A DNA stretch of 64,000 bases from Microtetraspora sp. NBRC 13810 (GTDB lineage: Bacteria; Actinomycetota; Actinomycetes; Streptosporangiales; Streptosporangiaceae). Within the stretch, counting starts at the first letter, position 1. Every line of letters starts with the position of its first letter. The notes below the pieces were generated by a model, which was given only the letters and a program-made list of their open reading frames with translations, searched no databases and had not been told where the DNA came from. Made by a program: the position numbers and the translations under genes. The stretch spans positions 55,504-119,503 of the forward strand of contig NZ_BSRQ01000028.1 of NCBI RefSeq assembly GCF_030268685.1. Direction: 5' to 3'. This document shows, in pieces, positions 9,924-18,868 of this stretch.

Positions 9924-10508
9924 TCACAACCGGGCGGCCGGCGGCAGGTCCGCAGGGTCGGCGGGCGGCCAGGCCAGCGGGTCGTCGCCCAGCGCGACCA
10001 GCAGCGGCACCTGCTCCCGGCACCACGGCGAGATGTCCAGCCGGCCGTCGAGGACCTGCTCGGTGAAGTCCCGCCACGGCATCCAGGACACCTCGCCCAC
10101 CTCCTCCGGGTTCGGCACCGCGTCGCCGGACACCACCGCGCGGTAGACCGGGCACAACTCGTGCTCGACGGTGCCGTTGTCCATCACCGCCCGGTAGGAG
10201 AACCGCGGCAGCATCAGATCGACGCGCAGGACGGACAGCCCCAGCTCGTAGGACAGCCGCCGGGTCACCGCCTCCGACAACGACTCCTGCGGCAGCGGAT
10301 GACCGCAGCAACTGTTGGTCAGCGCGTCCGGCCAGGTGACCTTGTGCGCGGCGCGGCGGCTGAGCAGCACCCTGCCTGCGTCGTCGAAGACGTAGCTGGA
10401 GAAGGCCAGGTGCAGAGGTGTCTCCGGGCCGTGTACCGACGTCTTGGGCGCGGTGCCGATCGCGTTTCCGGCGCCGTCGACCAACACCACGAGTTCGTCA
10501 GTCGTCAC
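9924..10508 (-). CDS. idi: Isopentenyl-diphosphate delta-isomerase, type I
   Basis: Nudix-fold enzyme interconverting isopentenyl and dimethylallyl diphosphate. It has 194 residues, as in bacterial IDI-1. Visible signatures: SRRAAHKVTWPDALTNSCCGHP (the W-x-N-S/T-C-C-G-H-P active-site cysteine region, residues about 50-72), the Nudix-like region SLSEAVTRRLSYELGL, and the second active-site region with VEHELCPVYRA. The start is GTG at 10508. It is divergent from the MFS gene across 114 bases and convergent with ino1. Confidence 0.95.
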   Translation of the reverse strand: MTTDELVVLVDGAGNAIGTAPKTSVHGPETPLHLAFSSYVFDDAGRVLLSRRAAHKVTWPDALTNSCCGHPLPQESLSEAVTRRLSYELGLSVLRVDLMLPRFSYRAVMDNGTVEHELCPVYRAVVSGDAVPNPEEVGEVSWMPWRDFTEQVLDGRLDISPWCREQVPLLVALGDDPLAWPPADPADLPPAARL

Positions 10509-10610
10509 CCATCCGAGAGTACGGGCTTTGATCAGGACTGCACAGTGCCTCGCCCGTTCCCAGGGTTGATCTAAGGGTTCATCCGGACGTCCGGGAAAAC
10601 ACCCAGCCCT

Positions 10611-10625
10611 TAGGCTTGCCGCGTG
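10611..10625 (+). promoter_or_regulatory. -10 element for a leaderless MFS transcript
   Basis: TAGGCT at 10611-10616 sits 7 bases before the GTG at 10623, the spacing that places transcription start on the start codon. There is no Shine-Dalgarno sequence. This is the classic actinobacterial leaderless layout; the start site itself is inferred. Confidence 0.55.
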
Positions 10626-11918
10626 TCGTACGTCTCCGATCTACGCCTGGTCCTTCAGGGCCGGGATTTCAGGCGTCTCTTCGGGACGCGGCTCGTTTCG
10701 CAGTTCTCCGACGGCGTTTTCCAGTTCGGCGTCGCGGGTTACGCGTTCTTCAGCCCCGAGCAGCAGACCACCGCGGTCCAGGTGGCCACCGGTCTGGCCG
10801 TGCTGCTGCTGCCGTACTCGGTGCTCGGGCCCTTCGCCGGGGTCTTCATCGACCGGTGGTCCAGGCGGCAGATCCTGGTCATCGCCCCGATCATCAGGTG
10901 CGCGCTGCTGATGGTGGCCGCCCTGCTGGTCGCCACGGGCGCGCCCGACGGGTGGTTCTACGCCGCCGCGCTCGGCGTGCTCGGCGTCAACCGTTTCTTC
11001 CTCGCCGCGCTCGGCGCGTCGCTGCCGCACGTCGTGCCGGCCGAGCGTCTCATGGTGGCCAACGCGGTCACGCCCACCTCGGGCACCGTGATCACGTTCG
11101 TCGGCGTCGGGGCGGGTTACCTGCTGCGGCTGGCCTTCGGGGCGGGGCACAGCGGGACCGCGCTGCTGCTGGTCACCTCGGGCGTCGTCTTCGGGCTCAG
11201 CGCGCTGATCGCGTCCACCATGGCGCGCTCCCTGCTCGGCCCGGCCTTCGACCCCGACCGCCCGCAGGCCCGCGAGGCCGTCCGGCACGTCACGCGCGGG
11301 CTCGCCGACGGGCTGCGGCACATCCTGCACCACCGCAGGGCCGCCGCCGCGCTCGGCGCGATGTCCACCCACCGCTTCATGTACGGCATGTGCACCGCGT
11401 TGCTGATCATGCTGTACCGCTACTACTTCAGCCACGACCCGGAGGAGGCCCTCGCCGGGGTCGCCCTGGTGCTCGGCACGTCCGGCGTGGGGTACTTCGC
11501 CGCGGCGCTGATCACCCCCTGGGCGACCGAGCGGTTCGGCATCTCCACCTGGGTGCCCGCCATGCTGGCCAGCGCCGGGATCCTGTCCTTCGCGCTGTGC
11601 GTGCCGTTCCAGGAGTGGGGCTTCCCGGTGGCCGGCTTCGTGCTCGGCATCACCGGGCAGTCGGTGAAGATCTGCGCCGACACCGCGGTCCAGCGGGACA
11701 TCCAGGACGCCTACCTGGGGCGGGTGTTCTCCATCTACGACATGCTCTTCAACGGGGTCTACGTGCTGGCCGCGGCGCTCGCCGCCATGATGCTGCCGCA
11801 CGACGGCCGGTCCTACGCGGTGCTGGTGATCATCGGGCTCGGTTACCTGCTGGGCGCGGCGGCCTACCGGGTCGCGCTGCCCTCCCGGCTGCCCGAGCCG
11901 GACGGCACCACCGCCTGA
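10623..11918 (+). CDS. MFS transporter
   Basis: A 431-residue major-facilitator protein with about 12 hydrophobic segments. The start region RDFRRLFGTRLVSQFSDGVFQFG and the loop 2-3 motif GPFAGVFIDRWSRRQIL (a form of GxxxDRxGRR) are those of the 'TMEM180/MFS_3 enterobactin exporter-like' branch. Cargo cannot be inferred. The GTG start lacks a ribosome site but follows a -10 element at leaderless spacing. It is convergent with the CCA-adding enzyme, 31 bases away. Confidence 0.88.
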   Translation: MSYVSDLRLVLQGRDFRRLFGTRLVSQFSDGVFQFGVAGYAFFSPEQQTTAVQVATGLAVLLLPYSVLGPFAGVFIDRWSRRQILVIAPIIRCALLMVAALLVATGAPDGWFYAAALGVLGVNRFFLAALGASLPHVVPAERLMVANAVTPTSGTVITFVGVGAGYLLRLAFGAGHSGTALLLVTSGVVFGLSALIASTMARSLLGPAFDPDRPQAREAVRHVTRGLADGLRHILHHRRAAAALGAMSTHRFMYGMCTALLIMLYRYYFSHDPEEALAGVALVLGTSGVGYFAAALITPWATERFGISTWVPAMLASAGILSFALCVPFQEWGFPVAGFVLGITGQSVKICADTAVQRDIQDAYLGRVFSIYDMLFNGVYVLAAALAAMMLPHDGRSYAVLVIIGLGYLLGAAAYRVALPSRLPEPDGTTA

Positions 11919-11949
11919 GCGGCGCCGCCCGGCCGGGCCTCCCCGTCCG

Positions 11950-13398
11950 CTAGGAGAGCAGCCCGTTCTCCCTGGCCCAGTCGCGCAGCGCCGCCGCCGC
12001 GGCCTCCTTGCCGAGGATCCCCCGGTCCAGCCGGATGTCCAGCAGGAACTTGTACGCCCTGCCGATCACCGGGCCGGGGCCGACGCCGAGGATCTCCTGG
12101 ATCTCGTTGCCGTCGAGCTCCGGGCGGATCTTGGCGAGCTCCTCCTCCTCGGCCAGCCTGGCGATGCGCTCCTCCAGGTGGTCGTAGGTGCGGGAGAGCG
12201 CCTGCGCCTTGCGCTTGTTGCGGGTGGTGCAGTCCGCCCTGGTGAGCTTGTGCAGCCGGTCGAGCAGGTGGCCGGCGTCGCGCACGTAGCGCCGGACCGC
12301 GCTGTCGGTCCACTCCCCCGTGCCGTAGCCGTGGAAGCGCAGGTGCAGCTCCACCAGCCGGGCGGTGTCGGTGACGACGTCCTTGGGGAACTTCAGCTCG
12401 GCGAGCCGCTTCTTGGTGAGCTGCGCGCCGACGACCTCGTGGTGGTGGAAGGAGACCCGGCCGCCCGCCTCGTACCTGCGGGTCTTGGGCTTGCCGATGT
12501 CGTGCAGCAGGGCGGCCCAGCGCAGCACCCGGTCCGGACCGTTCTCCTCCAGCGCGATCGCCTGCTCCAGCACGATCAGCGTGTGCTCGTAGACGTCCTT
12601 GTGCCGGTGGTGCTCGTCGATCTCCAGCCGCAGCCTGGGCAGCTCGGGCAGCACGAACGCGGCGAGGCCGGACTCCACCAGCAGCCGCAGCCCCTCCCTG
12701 GGGTACCGGCCGCAGATCAGCTTGTCGAGTTCGGCCTGGATCCGCTCGGCGGAGACGATCTCGATCCGCTCGGCCATGTCGCGCATCGCCGCGAACGTCG
12801 CGGGGGCCACGCCGAACCCGAGCTGGGAGGCGAAGCGGGCGGCCCTGAGCATGCGCAGCGGGTCGTCGTCGAAGGACCGCTCCGGCGGGCCGGGCGTGCG
12901 CAGCACCTTGGCGGCGAGATCGGCGAGCCCGCCGTACGGGTCGACCAGCTCGATGGAGTCGCGGGCGGGGAGCTTCACCGCCATCGCGTTCACCGCGAAG
13001 TCGCGCCGGGCGAGGTCCTCGTGCAGGCTCTCGCCGTACACGACCTCCGGCTTGCGTGACTTGGGGTCGTAGGACTCGCTGCGGTAGGTGGTGATCTCCA
13101 GCATCCAGCCGGCCTTGCGGACGCCGATCGTGCCGAAGTCGATGCCGATCGTCCACACGGAGTCGGCCCAGTCGCGGACGATCTCCAGCACCCGCTCGGG
13201 CCGCGCGTCGGTGGTCAGGTCGAGGTCGTTGCCCGTCCGCCCGAGGAACACGTCACGCACCGATCCGCCGACGAGCGCGAGCTCGTGACCGTTCGCCGCG
13301 AAGAGCCCGCCGAGGTCGTCGACGACCGGGGCGACCCGCCGGAACAGGTCCGTGAGCAGGAGCGAGGCCCTGGAGTCGAGGGCGGTCCTGTCACTCAC
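11950..13398 (-). CDS. cca: CCA tRNA nucleotidyltransferase (class II, HD domain)
   Basis: Adds or repairs the 3' CCA of tRNAs. It has 482 residues. The nucleotidyltransferase head has LVGGSVRDVFLGR and the DLDLTTDA two-aspartate metal site; RRDFAVNAMA and the ERIQAELDK neck follow; an HD domain (LLHDIGKPKT, HHHEVVGA) fills the C-terminal half, as in actinobacterial PcnA-type enzymes. The start is a GTG at 13398 with an excellent GGAAGGAG site 6 bases away; upstream in-frame codons add only unconserved sequence. The tRNA-Ile in this window does not encode its CCA, consistent with a need for this enzyme. Confidence 0.93.
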   Translation of the reverse strand: MSDRTALDSRASLLLTDLFRRVAPVVDDLGGLFAANGHELALVGGSVRDVFLGRTGNDLDLTTDARPERVLEIVRDWADSVWTIGIDFGTIGVRKAGWMLEITTYRSESYDPKSRKPEVVYGESLHEDLARRDFAVNAMAVKLPARDSIELVDPYGGLADLAAKVLRTPGPPERSFDDDPLRMLRAARFASQLGFGVAPATFAAMRDMAERIEIVSAERIQAELDKLICGRYPREGLRLLVESGLAAFVLPELPRLRLEIDEHHRHKDVYEHTLIVLEQAIALEENGPDRVLRWAALLHDIGKPKTRRYEAGGRVSFHHHEVVGAQLTKKRLAELKFPKDVVTDTARLVELHLRFHGYGTGEWTDSAVRRYVRDAGHLLDRLHKLTRADCTTRNKRKAQALSRTYDHLEERIARLAEEEELAKIRPELDGNEIQEILGVGPGPVIGRAYKFLLDIRLDRGILGKEAAAAALRDWARENGLLS

Positions 13399-13636
13399 GC
13401 GCGCTCCTTCCATTCTGGACATACCCGGCTTGCGGGTTGGTACGCGACATAACCACACATGGCTCCGCGTTGGCTTCCATTCAGATTTGAATCGGACAAG
13501 CTGGGTAAGTCCTTCGGTTACGGAGGATGTTTCTCCCGGGCCCAACCTGGCGCATCGGCGGGAGACACACCGTCAGCGATCACCAGGTTCCGGTCGATAC
13601 CGCCGGGTGTCGCGCGACGAGGCTAGGAGCGCACAT

Positions 13637-14179
13637 ATGAAGGACGCACTCGCGATCCACCGCTGGCTCCTCGCCCACCAGGTCCACCATGAGATCGTAC
13701 GCCTTCCTCGCGCGTTGACATCCGCAGCCGAGCTACCCGAGGTCCTTTCCGCCGAACCCGCCGACTGCCTGGAGGTGTCGGTGTTCGAGGTGGACACGCG
13801 GGTCGGCCTCGAACCCGTCGCCGTCCTGCACTCCGCCGGCTCCCCGCCCGGCCCCGCGCTCGTCGCCGCCGTGCTCAGCGCCCGGCGGGTACGGCCGGCC
13901 TCCGCGTTCCTCGTCAACGCCGCCACCGAGTACGCCGCGGGGCTGGTCTGCCCGCTGCTGCTGCCCGAGGGGCTCACCCTGCTGATCGACGAAGGAATCT
14001 ACGACCCGAAGCACCCCTTCAGGGTCGTGCACACCCCCGCGGGCGAGCGCCGGACGGCACTTTCCATGCGGGCGTGCGATCTGCTCGCGCTCGTCCCCGG
14101 CAAGCGTCTCGACCTGGCACCGAGGCCCCCGGCGCACCTCGCGAACGTCCCCCGCCAGGCGCACCCGCTGCCTCAGTGA
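13637..14179 (+). CDS. YbaK/prolyl-tRNA-deacylase-like protein
   Basis: A 180-residue protein with the fold pattern of YbaK/ProX trans-editing domains: a short helical start (AIHRWLLAHQVHHEIVRLP) and a strand-rich middle with LVNAATEY. The core ends with a segment resembling GVGSP/D-x-P regions (LIDEGIYDPKHPFRVVHTPAGER). It may hydrolyse mischarged aminoacyl-tRNA. It starts at ATG 13637 with an AGGAGC site, divergent from the CCA-adding enzyme, a sensible partner in tRNA quality control. Substrate specificity is unknown and the family call is moderate. Confidence 0.65.
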   Translation: MKDALAIHRWLLAHQVHHEIVRLPRALTSAAELPEVLSAEPADCLEVSVFEVDTRVGLEPVAVLHSAGSPPGPALVAAVLSARRVRPASAFLVNAATEYAAGLVCPLLLPEGLTLLIDEGIYDPKHPFRVVHTPAGERRTALSMRACDLLALVPGKRLDLAPRPPAHLANVPRQAHPLPQ

Positions 14180-14246
14180 GCCCGTCCCTGCCGTCGTGAG
14201 GCCATAGCATTGCGGACGTGCGCCGTATTCCAGCTCGGGCCGGCAC

Positions 14247-16814
14247 GTGATCCGCGAAGTCGCGCTGCTCACCGCCCTGACCGCCACCCTGCTCGCCCCG
14301 TCGGCCGTCTCGGCGGGGACCACGGCTGCCGCAAAGTCGACTCTGAGCCGCGAATCCCCCACCCTCACCATCGACTCGATCACGCCTGACGTGCCGCGCG
14401 AGCGGAGCACCGAGATCAAGATCTCGGCGACCTTCGCCAACTCCACCGGCGGCCCGCTCGGCAGCATGACGATGAGGCTGCGCAAGTCCACCACGCCGTT
14501 CGCCGACCGGACCGCGATGGCCGCCTACCAGGCCGGTCAGGGCCCCGCCGACCTCGCCTCGCTGTCCGCCTCCGTGACCATCCCCTCGCTGACGGCGGGC
14601 GCGAAGTTCAGCCACGAGTTCGTCGTGTCGCCCGCCCAGCTCGAACAGTTCGACTTCGGGGTCTACCCGCTGGCCGTGGAGGTCGTCGACTCCTTCGGCC
14701 GTACCCTGGCGCTCCAGCGCACCTTCATGCCCTACGCCCCGCGGGACACCGACTTCACCCGCAGCAAGTTCTCCGTGCTGCTGCCGCTCTTCGACGCCCA
14801 GCCGCGCCGCAGCGACGACCGCACCTTCCTCGACGACGACCTGCGCACCGCGCTCACCGGCGACGGCCGGCTGGCCTCGCTGGCGACGCTGGTCAAGGAC
14901 ACCTCCGCGGACAAGGCCGTCTCCTGGCTGGTCGATCCCTCCCTGCTCGACGACGTGACCGCCATGACCGGTCCCTACGTCGTCGGCACCGGTGGCGACC
15001 AGCGCAAACGCCCCGCCGAACCGGCCGCCGCCCCGTGGCTCGACGGGCTGCGCGCCTCGCTGGCCGGCGCCTCCGTCTTCGCCGCGCCGTACGCGGACCC
15101 GGACGTGACGGCGCTCGCGCACCAGGGGCTCGACGGGGCGACCGGCACGGCTGTCCGCACCTCCGCCGCGGTGGCCAAGGAGCTGCTCGGCCGCGACGTG
15201 CCCACCGACGTCAACTGGCCGGTCTCCGGCCTGGTCGACTACGACGGACTGGACGCGCTGGCCGACGCCGGGGTGCGCACGGTCGTGCTGGACGGGCGCA
15301 ACCTGCCGCCCGCGCAGGCCGCCGCCCAGACCCCCACCCAGACTCCCGTCCAGAGCACCGCCCAGACCCCCGACGCGGCCACCACCGTGACCTCGGTCTA
15401 CGGCGACATGACCGCGCTGGTCGCCGACCCGGTGCTGAGCGACGTGCTCGGCGACGACGTCAGCGCGCCGGGCGCCGCCGTGCTGGCCAAGCAGCGTTTC
15501 ATCGCCGAGACCGCGATGATCGCCGCCGAGAGTCCCGCGACGGCCAAGAACCTCGTGGCCGCGCCCTACCGGCGCTGGCATCCGGACCCGGCGTTCGTCT
15601 CCGGCCTGCTGAAGACCGCGGAGAGCCTGCCCTGGCTGGCCCCCACGCCGCTGAGCTCGATCAAGCGGCCCGCCGCGCCCACCCCGCGCGCCGACCTGAC
15701 CTACACCGACCAGAACCGCAAGGCCGAGCTGGGCAAGAGCTACCTCACCAGGGTCAAGCGCGCCTTCGCGCAGGCCGACCTCACGGCCGCCGTCACCCAG
15801 CAGGAAGAGTCGCCCATCTTCACCCGGGCCCTGCTGCGGCTGGCCTCCGCCGGCTGGCGCGGCAAGACCGGCACCGCCAGGACGGCGGTCGAGCAGGTGG
15901 ACAAGTCGATCGCCGGGCGCATCGACGAGGTCTCCATCACCGGCGCCGAGCAGCCGCGCACCCTGGCCGGTGACGACGGCGTGGTGCCGATCAGCGTGCA
16001 CAACTCCCTGGGCGAGGCCGTCTCCATCCGCCTCGACGTGAAGTCGACCAACTCGAAGCTGCTGGAGATACAGAAGTACGACCAGGCCGTGGTGATCGGC
16101 GCGCGGCAGAACCAGACGGTGCAGGTCCCGCTGACCGCGCACGTCAACGGCGACACCACGGTGACGGTGCAGTTGAGGACCGACCAGGACAGAAGGTACG
16201 GCCCGCCGGTCAAGCTGACCGTGCGGACCACCGGGTACACCGGCATCGCCCTGGTGATCGTGGGCGGTGCGCTGTCGGTGATGCTGGCCGCCGTGGTGCT
16301 GCGCGTGCTGCGCCGCCGTACCCAGCGGTCCAGCAGGAAGGCCCGGCCCGCCAAGGGCGCCGCGCCGGCGGGGCCGTCCCCCCAGAACGCGCCCGCCGCG
16401 CGGCCGGTGCCGGGCGGCGCGCCCGCGTCCCCCGCCGGAGCCGGCCCCGCGCCGGGCTTCGGGCAGGAGACCACCATGCCCACCCGCCGCCGCCCGGTGC
16501 CGCCGGACGAGCGCGTGTGGCCGGAGACCCCCGCCCCCCGCGTCGGCGACCGCCCCCGCCCGGACGGCGGCGCGACCGCCCGCCAGAACGGCGCACGCGC
16601 GGGCTCCCGCCCCGAAGGCGGCGCGGGCACGCGCCCGGAGAACGGCGCGGGCCCCCGCGAGGGCGCGGAACCGCGCGGCGGCGACGCCCGGGAGGACGAG
16701 GCGGAGGCAGAGGCAGAGGTCGAGGTCGAGGCCCGGCCCGAGGGCCGGGCGGGCAGGCAGCCGTACGGCAGGGCCGGCGGCGACCGCGCGGACACGGGCG
16801 AGCGCCCGCGGTGA
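14247..16814 (+). CDS. DUF6049 family exported membrane-anchored protein
   Basis: An 855-residue protein. A signal peptide covers residues 1-25 (LLTALTATLLAPSAVSA). A large extracytoplasmic region follows, then one transmembrane helix at about 672-694 (IALVIVGGALSVMLAAVVL). The cytoplasmic tail is a low-complexity Pro/Gly/Arg/Glu stretch of about 160 residues. A Gln/Thr/Pro repeat (AQTPTQTPVQ) lies near residue 360. DUF6049 genes commonly precede murJ in actinobacteria, so an envelope role is inferred. The GTG at 14247 is the only start downstream of an in-frame stop at 14205; a TAGCAT -10 at 14205-14210 implies a short leader. Confidence 0.8.
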   Translation: MIREVALLTALTATLLAPSAVSAGTTAAAKSTLSRESPTLTIDSITPDVPRERSTEIKISATFANSTGGPLGSMTMRLRKSTTPFADRTAMAAYQAGQGPADLASLSASVTIPSLTAGAKFSHEFVVSPAQLEQFDFGVYPLAVEVVDSFGRTLALQRTFMPYAPRDTDFTRSKFSVLLPLFDAQPRRSDDRTFLDDDLRTALTGDGRLASLATLVKDTSADKAVSWLVDPSLLDDVTAMTGPYVVGTGGDQRKRPAEPAAAPWLDGLRASLAGASVFAAPYADPDVTALAHQGLDGATGTAVRTSAAVAKELLGRDVPTDVNWPVSGLVDYDGLDALADAGVRTVVLDGRNLPPAQAAAQTPTQTPVQSTAQTPDAATTVTSVYGDMTALVADPVLSDVLGDDVSAPGAAVLAKQRFIAETAMIAAESPATAKNLVAAPYRRWHPDPAFVSGLLKTAESLPWLAPTPLSSIKRPAAPTPRADLTYTDQNRKAELGKSYLTRVKRAFAQADLTAAVTQQEESPIFTRALLRLASAGWRGKTGTARTAVEQVDKSIAGRIDEVSITGAEQPRTLAGDDGVVPISVHNSLGEAVSIRLDVKSTNSKLLEIQKYDQAVVIGARQNQTVQVPLTAHVNGDTTVTVQLRTDQDRRYGPPVKLTVRTTGYTGIALVIVGGALSVMLAAVVLRVLRRRTQRSSRKARPAKGAAPAGPSPQNAPAARPVPGGAPASPAGAGPAPGFGQETTMPTRRRPVPPDERVWPETPAPRVGDRPRPDGGATARQNGARAGSRPEGGAGTRPENGAGPREGAEPRGGDAREDEAEAEAEVEVEARPEGRAGRQPYGRAGGDRADTGERPR

Positions 16815-16888
16815 GGACGGTACCGGGCCTCGCACCGGGTGCCCGGAGCGACAGACGGCCGACGAGCGTGCTGACGCCCGCGGCGGCG

Positions 16889-16972
16889 GGCGTGTCGGCG
16901 GGTGTGCCGACGGGCGGGGCGGTGGGTGTGCCGACGGGTGTGCTGACAGGCGTGCCGGCGGGCGGGCCGAGG
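16889..16972 (+). repeat. Short GTGCCGACGGG-type degenerate repeats before murJ
   Basis: About six imperfect copies of a 12-15 base unit (GTGCCGACGGGT and variants such as GTGCTGACAGGC and GTGCCGGCGGGC) fill the gap between DUF6049 and murJ. An open frame crosses them and stops inside the murJ start, but the peptide is only Gly/Val/Pro/Thr repeats, so it is probably non-coding. Confidence 0.5.
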
Positions 16973-17025
16973 GGTGGACGAGTGGCCGATCAGCGCGGCA
17001 GCGCGCGGAGTGGGCAGGGAAGCGC

Positions 17026-18633
17026 ATGAGTAGGGTGCTGCGCGCGGGCGCGATCATGGCGGCGGGGACCCTGGTGTCCCGGGTGACCGGCTTCCTGCGG
17101 ACGGCGGTGCTCGCCGCCGCGCTGGGCACCGCGGCCCTCGGCGACGCCTACAACGTCGCGTACACGATCCCGTTGATCCTGTTCGACCTGCTCCTCGGCG
17201 GCGCGCTGAGCAGCGTGGTGGTGCCGATGATCGTGCGGGCGCACCGGCGCGACCCGGACGGCGGCCTGGCCTACGAACAGCGGCTCATGACCTTCGCCAC
17301 CGTGGGCCTGACCGTGGTCGCCGCGCTCGCGGTGTTCTTCGCCCCGCAGATCATCGGCCTCTACACCGACGACTGGCAGGGCCCCAAGCTGGAGGCCGCG
17401 ATCATGCTGGCGAGGTTCATCCTGCCGCAGATCGCGTTCTTCGGGATCGGGGCGCTGGCGGGGGCGATCCTGAACACCAGGGACCGGTTCGGCGCGCCGA
17501 TGTGGGCGCCGGTGCTCAACAACCTCGTGATGATCGGCGTCGGGCTGCTCTACCTCGTGGTCAGCGACGCGGGCAGTTCCGTCGAGCAGGTGAGCGAGGC
17601 CGACCTCACGCTCCTCGGGCTCGGCACCACGGCCGGGATCGTGGCCCAGTGCATCGTGCTGATCGTCTCGCTGCACCGGGCGGGCTTCCGCTTCCGGCCG
17701 CGCTTCGACCTGCGCAACGCCTACCTGGGCGAGATGGCCCGCGCCGCGGTCTGGACCCTCGCCTACACCGTGATCAGCCAGTTCACCTTCTGGATCACCA
17801 CCAAGCTCGCCACCGGGGCGGGCGACCGGGCGCCGGGTGCGGGCAACGCGGCTTACTCCTACGCCTACCAGTTCTTCCAGCTTCCCTACGGGATCATCGC
17901 GGTCTCCGTGATCACCGCGATGCTGCCCCGGATGAGCCGGTCGGTGGCCGACGGGGAGTTCGGGGTGGTGCGGGAGGAGTTCTCCTCCGCGGTGCGGCTC
18001 GTCTCCTCGGCGATCGTGCCGGCCGGGCTGCTGCTCATGGTGGTCGGCCCGGCGGTCACGGTGCTGATCTTCGGGCACGGGAACATGACGATCGCGCACG
18101 CGATCTACATCGGCAACGTGCTCCAGGTGTTCGGGCTGGCGCTGGTGCCGTTCTCGGTGTTCCAGCTGCTGCTGCGGGTGTTCTACAGCTTCGGCGACAC
18201 CCGCACGCCCGCCCTGGTGGCGGTGGCGAACGCGGTGGTCAGCGCGGGGTTCAGCCTGGTCGCCTACTGGCTGCTGCCCGCCGAGTACATCGTGATGGGC
18301 CTGGCCACGGCCTTCACGATCGCCTACATCTTCGGCTCAGCGGTCCTGTGGCGCCTCGCCAGCCGCCGGGTCGGCGGGCTGGACGGGCGCCGGGTCGCCG
18401 CCGCGCTGAGCCGGATGTACGTCGCGGCGATCCCCAGCGCGGCGTTCGCGCTCGCGGTGCTCTGGGCGGCGGAGAGGTTCGGTTCCGGGCTCTCGGTGCT
18501 CACCTCGCTCATCGTCCTCGTGGCCGGCGGCGGGCTCGGCCTGGCGCTCTACCTGGCCGTCGCGCACAGAATGCGCATCCCCGAGGTGCATTCGATCGTT
18601 GGAATGGTCGCAGGAAGGGTAGGTCGGGGTTAG
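17026..18633 (+). CDS. murJ: Lipid II flippase MurJ (MviN)
   Basis: Polytopic membrane protein of the MOP superfamily that flips lipid II across the membrane. It has 535 residues and about 14 hydrophobic segments. Conserved features: the N-terminal AGTLVSRVTGFLRTAVLAAALG region, YNVAYTIP, and the central RVFYSFGDTRTPALVA motif. In mycobacteria MviN carries a fused intracellular pseudokinase and an extracellular domain; here those parts are a separate gene just downstream. The ATG at 17026 follows a weak GGCAGGGAAG site. Confidence 0.93.
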   Translation: MSRVLRAGAIMAAGTLVSRVTGFLRTAVLAAALGTAALGDAYNVAYTIPLILFDLLLGGALSSVVVPMIVRAHRRDPDGGLAYEQRLMTFATVGLTVVAALAVFFAPQIIGLYTDDWQGPKLEAAIMLARFILPQIAFFGIGALAGAILNTRDRFGAPMWAPVLNNLVMIGVGLLYLVVSDAGSSVEQVSEADLTLLGLGTTAGIVAQCIVLIVSLHRAGFRFRPRFDLRNAYLGEMARAAVWTLAYTVISQFTFWITTKLATGAGDRAPGAGNAAYSYAYQFFQLPYGIIAVSVITAMLPRMSRSVADGEFGVVREEFSSAVRLVSSAIVPAGLLLMVVGPAVTVLIFGHGNMTIAHAIYIGNVLQVFGLALVPFSVFQLLLRVFYSFGDTRTPALVAVANAVVSAGFSLVAYWLLPAEYIVMGLATAFTIAYIFGSAVLWRLASRRVGGLDGRRVAAALSRMYVAAIPSAAFALAVLWAAERFGSGLSVLTSLIVLVAGGGLGLALYLAVAHRMRIPEVHSIVGMVAGRVGRG

Positions 18634-18868
18634 GTGGCCACGCCGCCGCTGACGGCCGGGTGACCCGGCGGGATCGTCGATGCGTCCCGCTCCGGACACA
18701 CGGGCGGAACCGGCGCGGGACTACCATGGAGCCCGACACGCGGCGGAATGGAAGCAGGAGGGGCGTGGGGCGGATCCACCCGGCATCATGCGATGCGTGG
18801 CGAAAAGCTGACCTGGCCACGCGAGCGCGGCACGCTTCTCTCTCTAGGCATGGACTGGTGATCGTCGC

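Noticed and set aside
14019..17129. Minus-strand open frame of about 1,000 codons opposite DUF6049
   Set aside because: Low-complexity antisense shadow; the plus strand has signal peptide, membrane helix and conserved neighbours.
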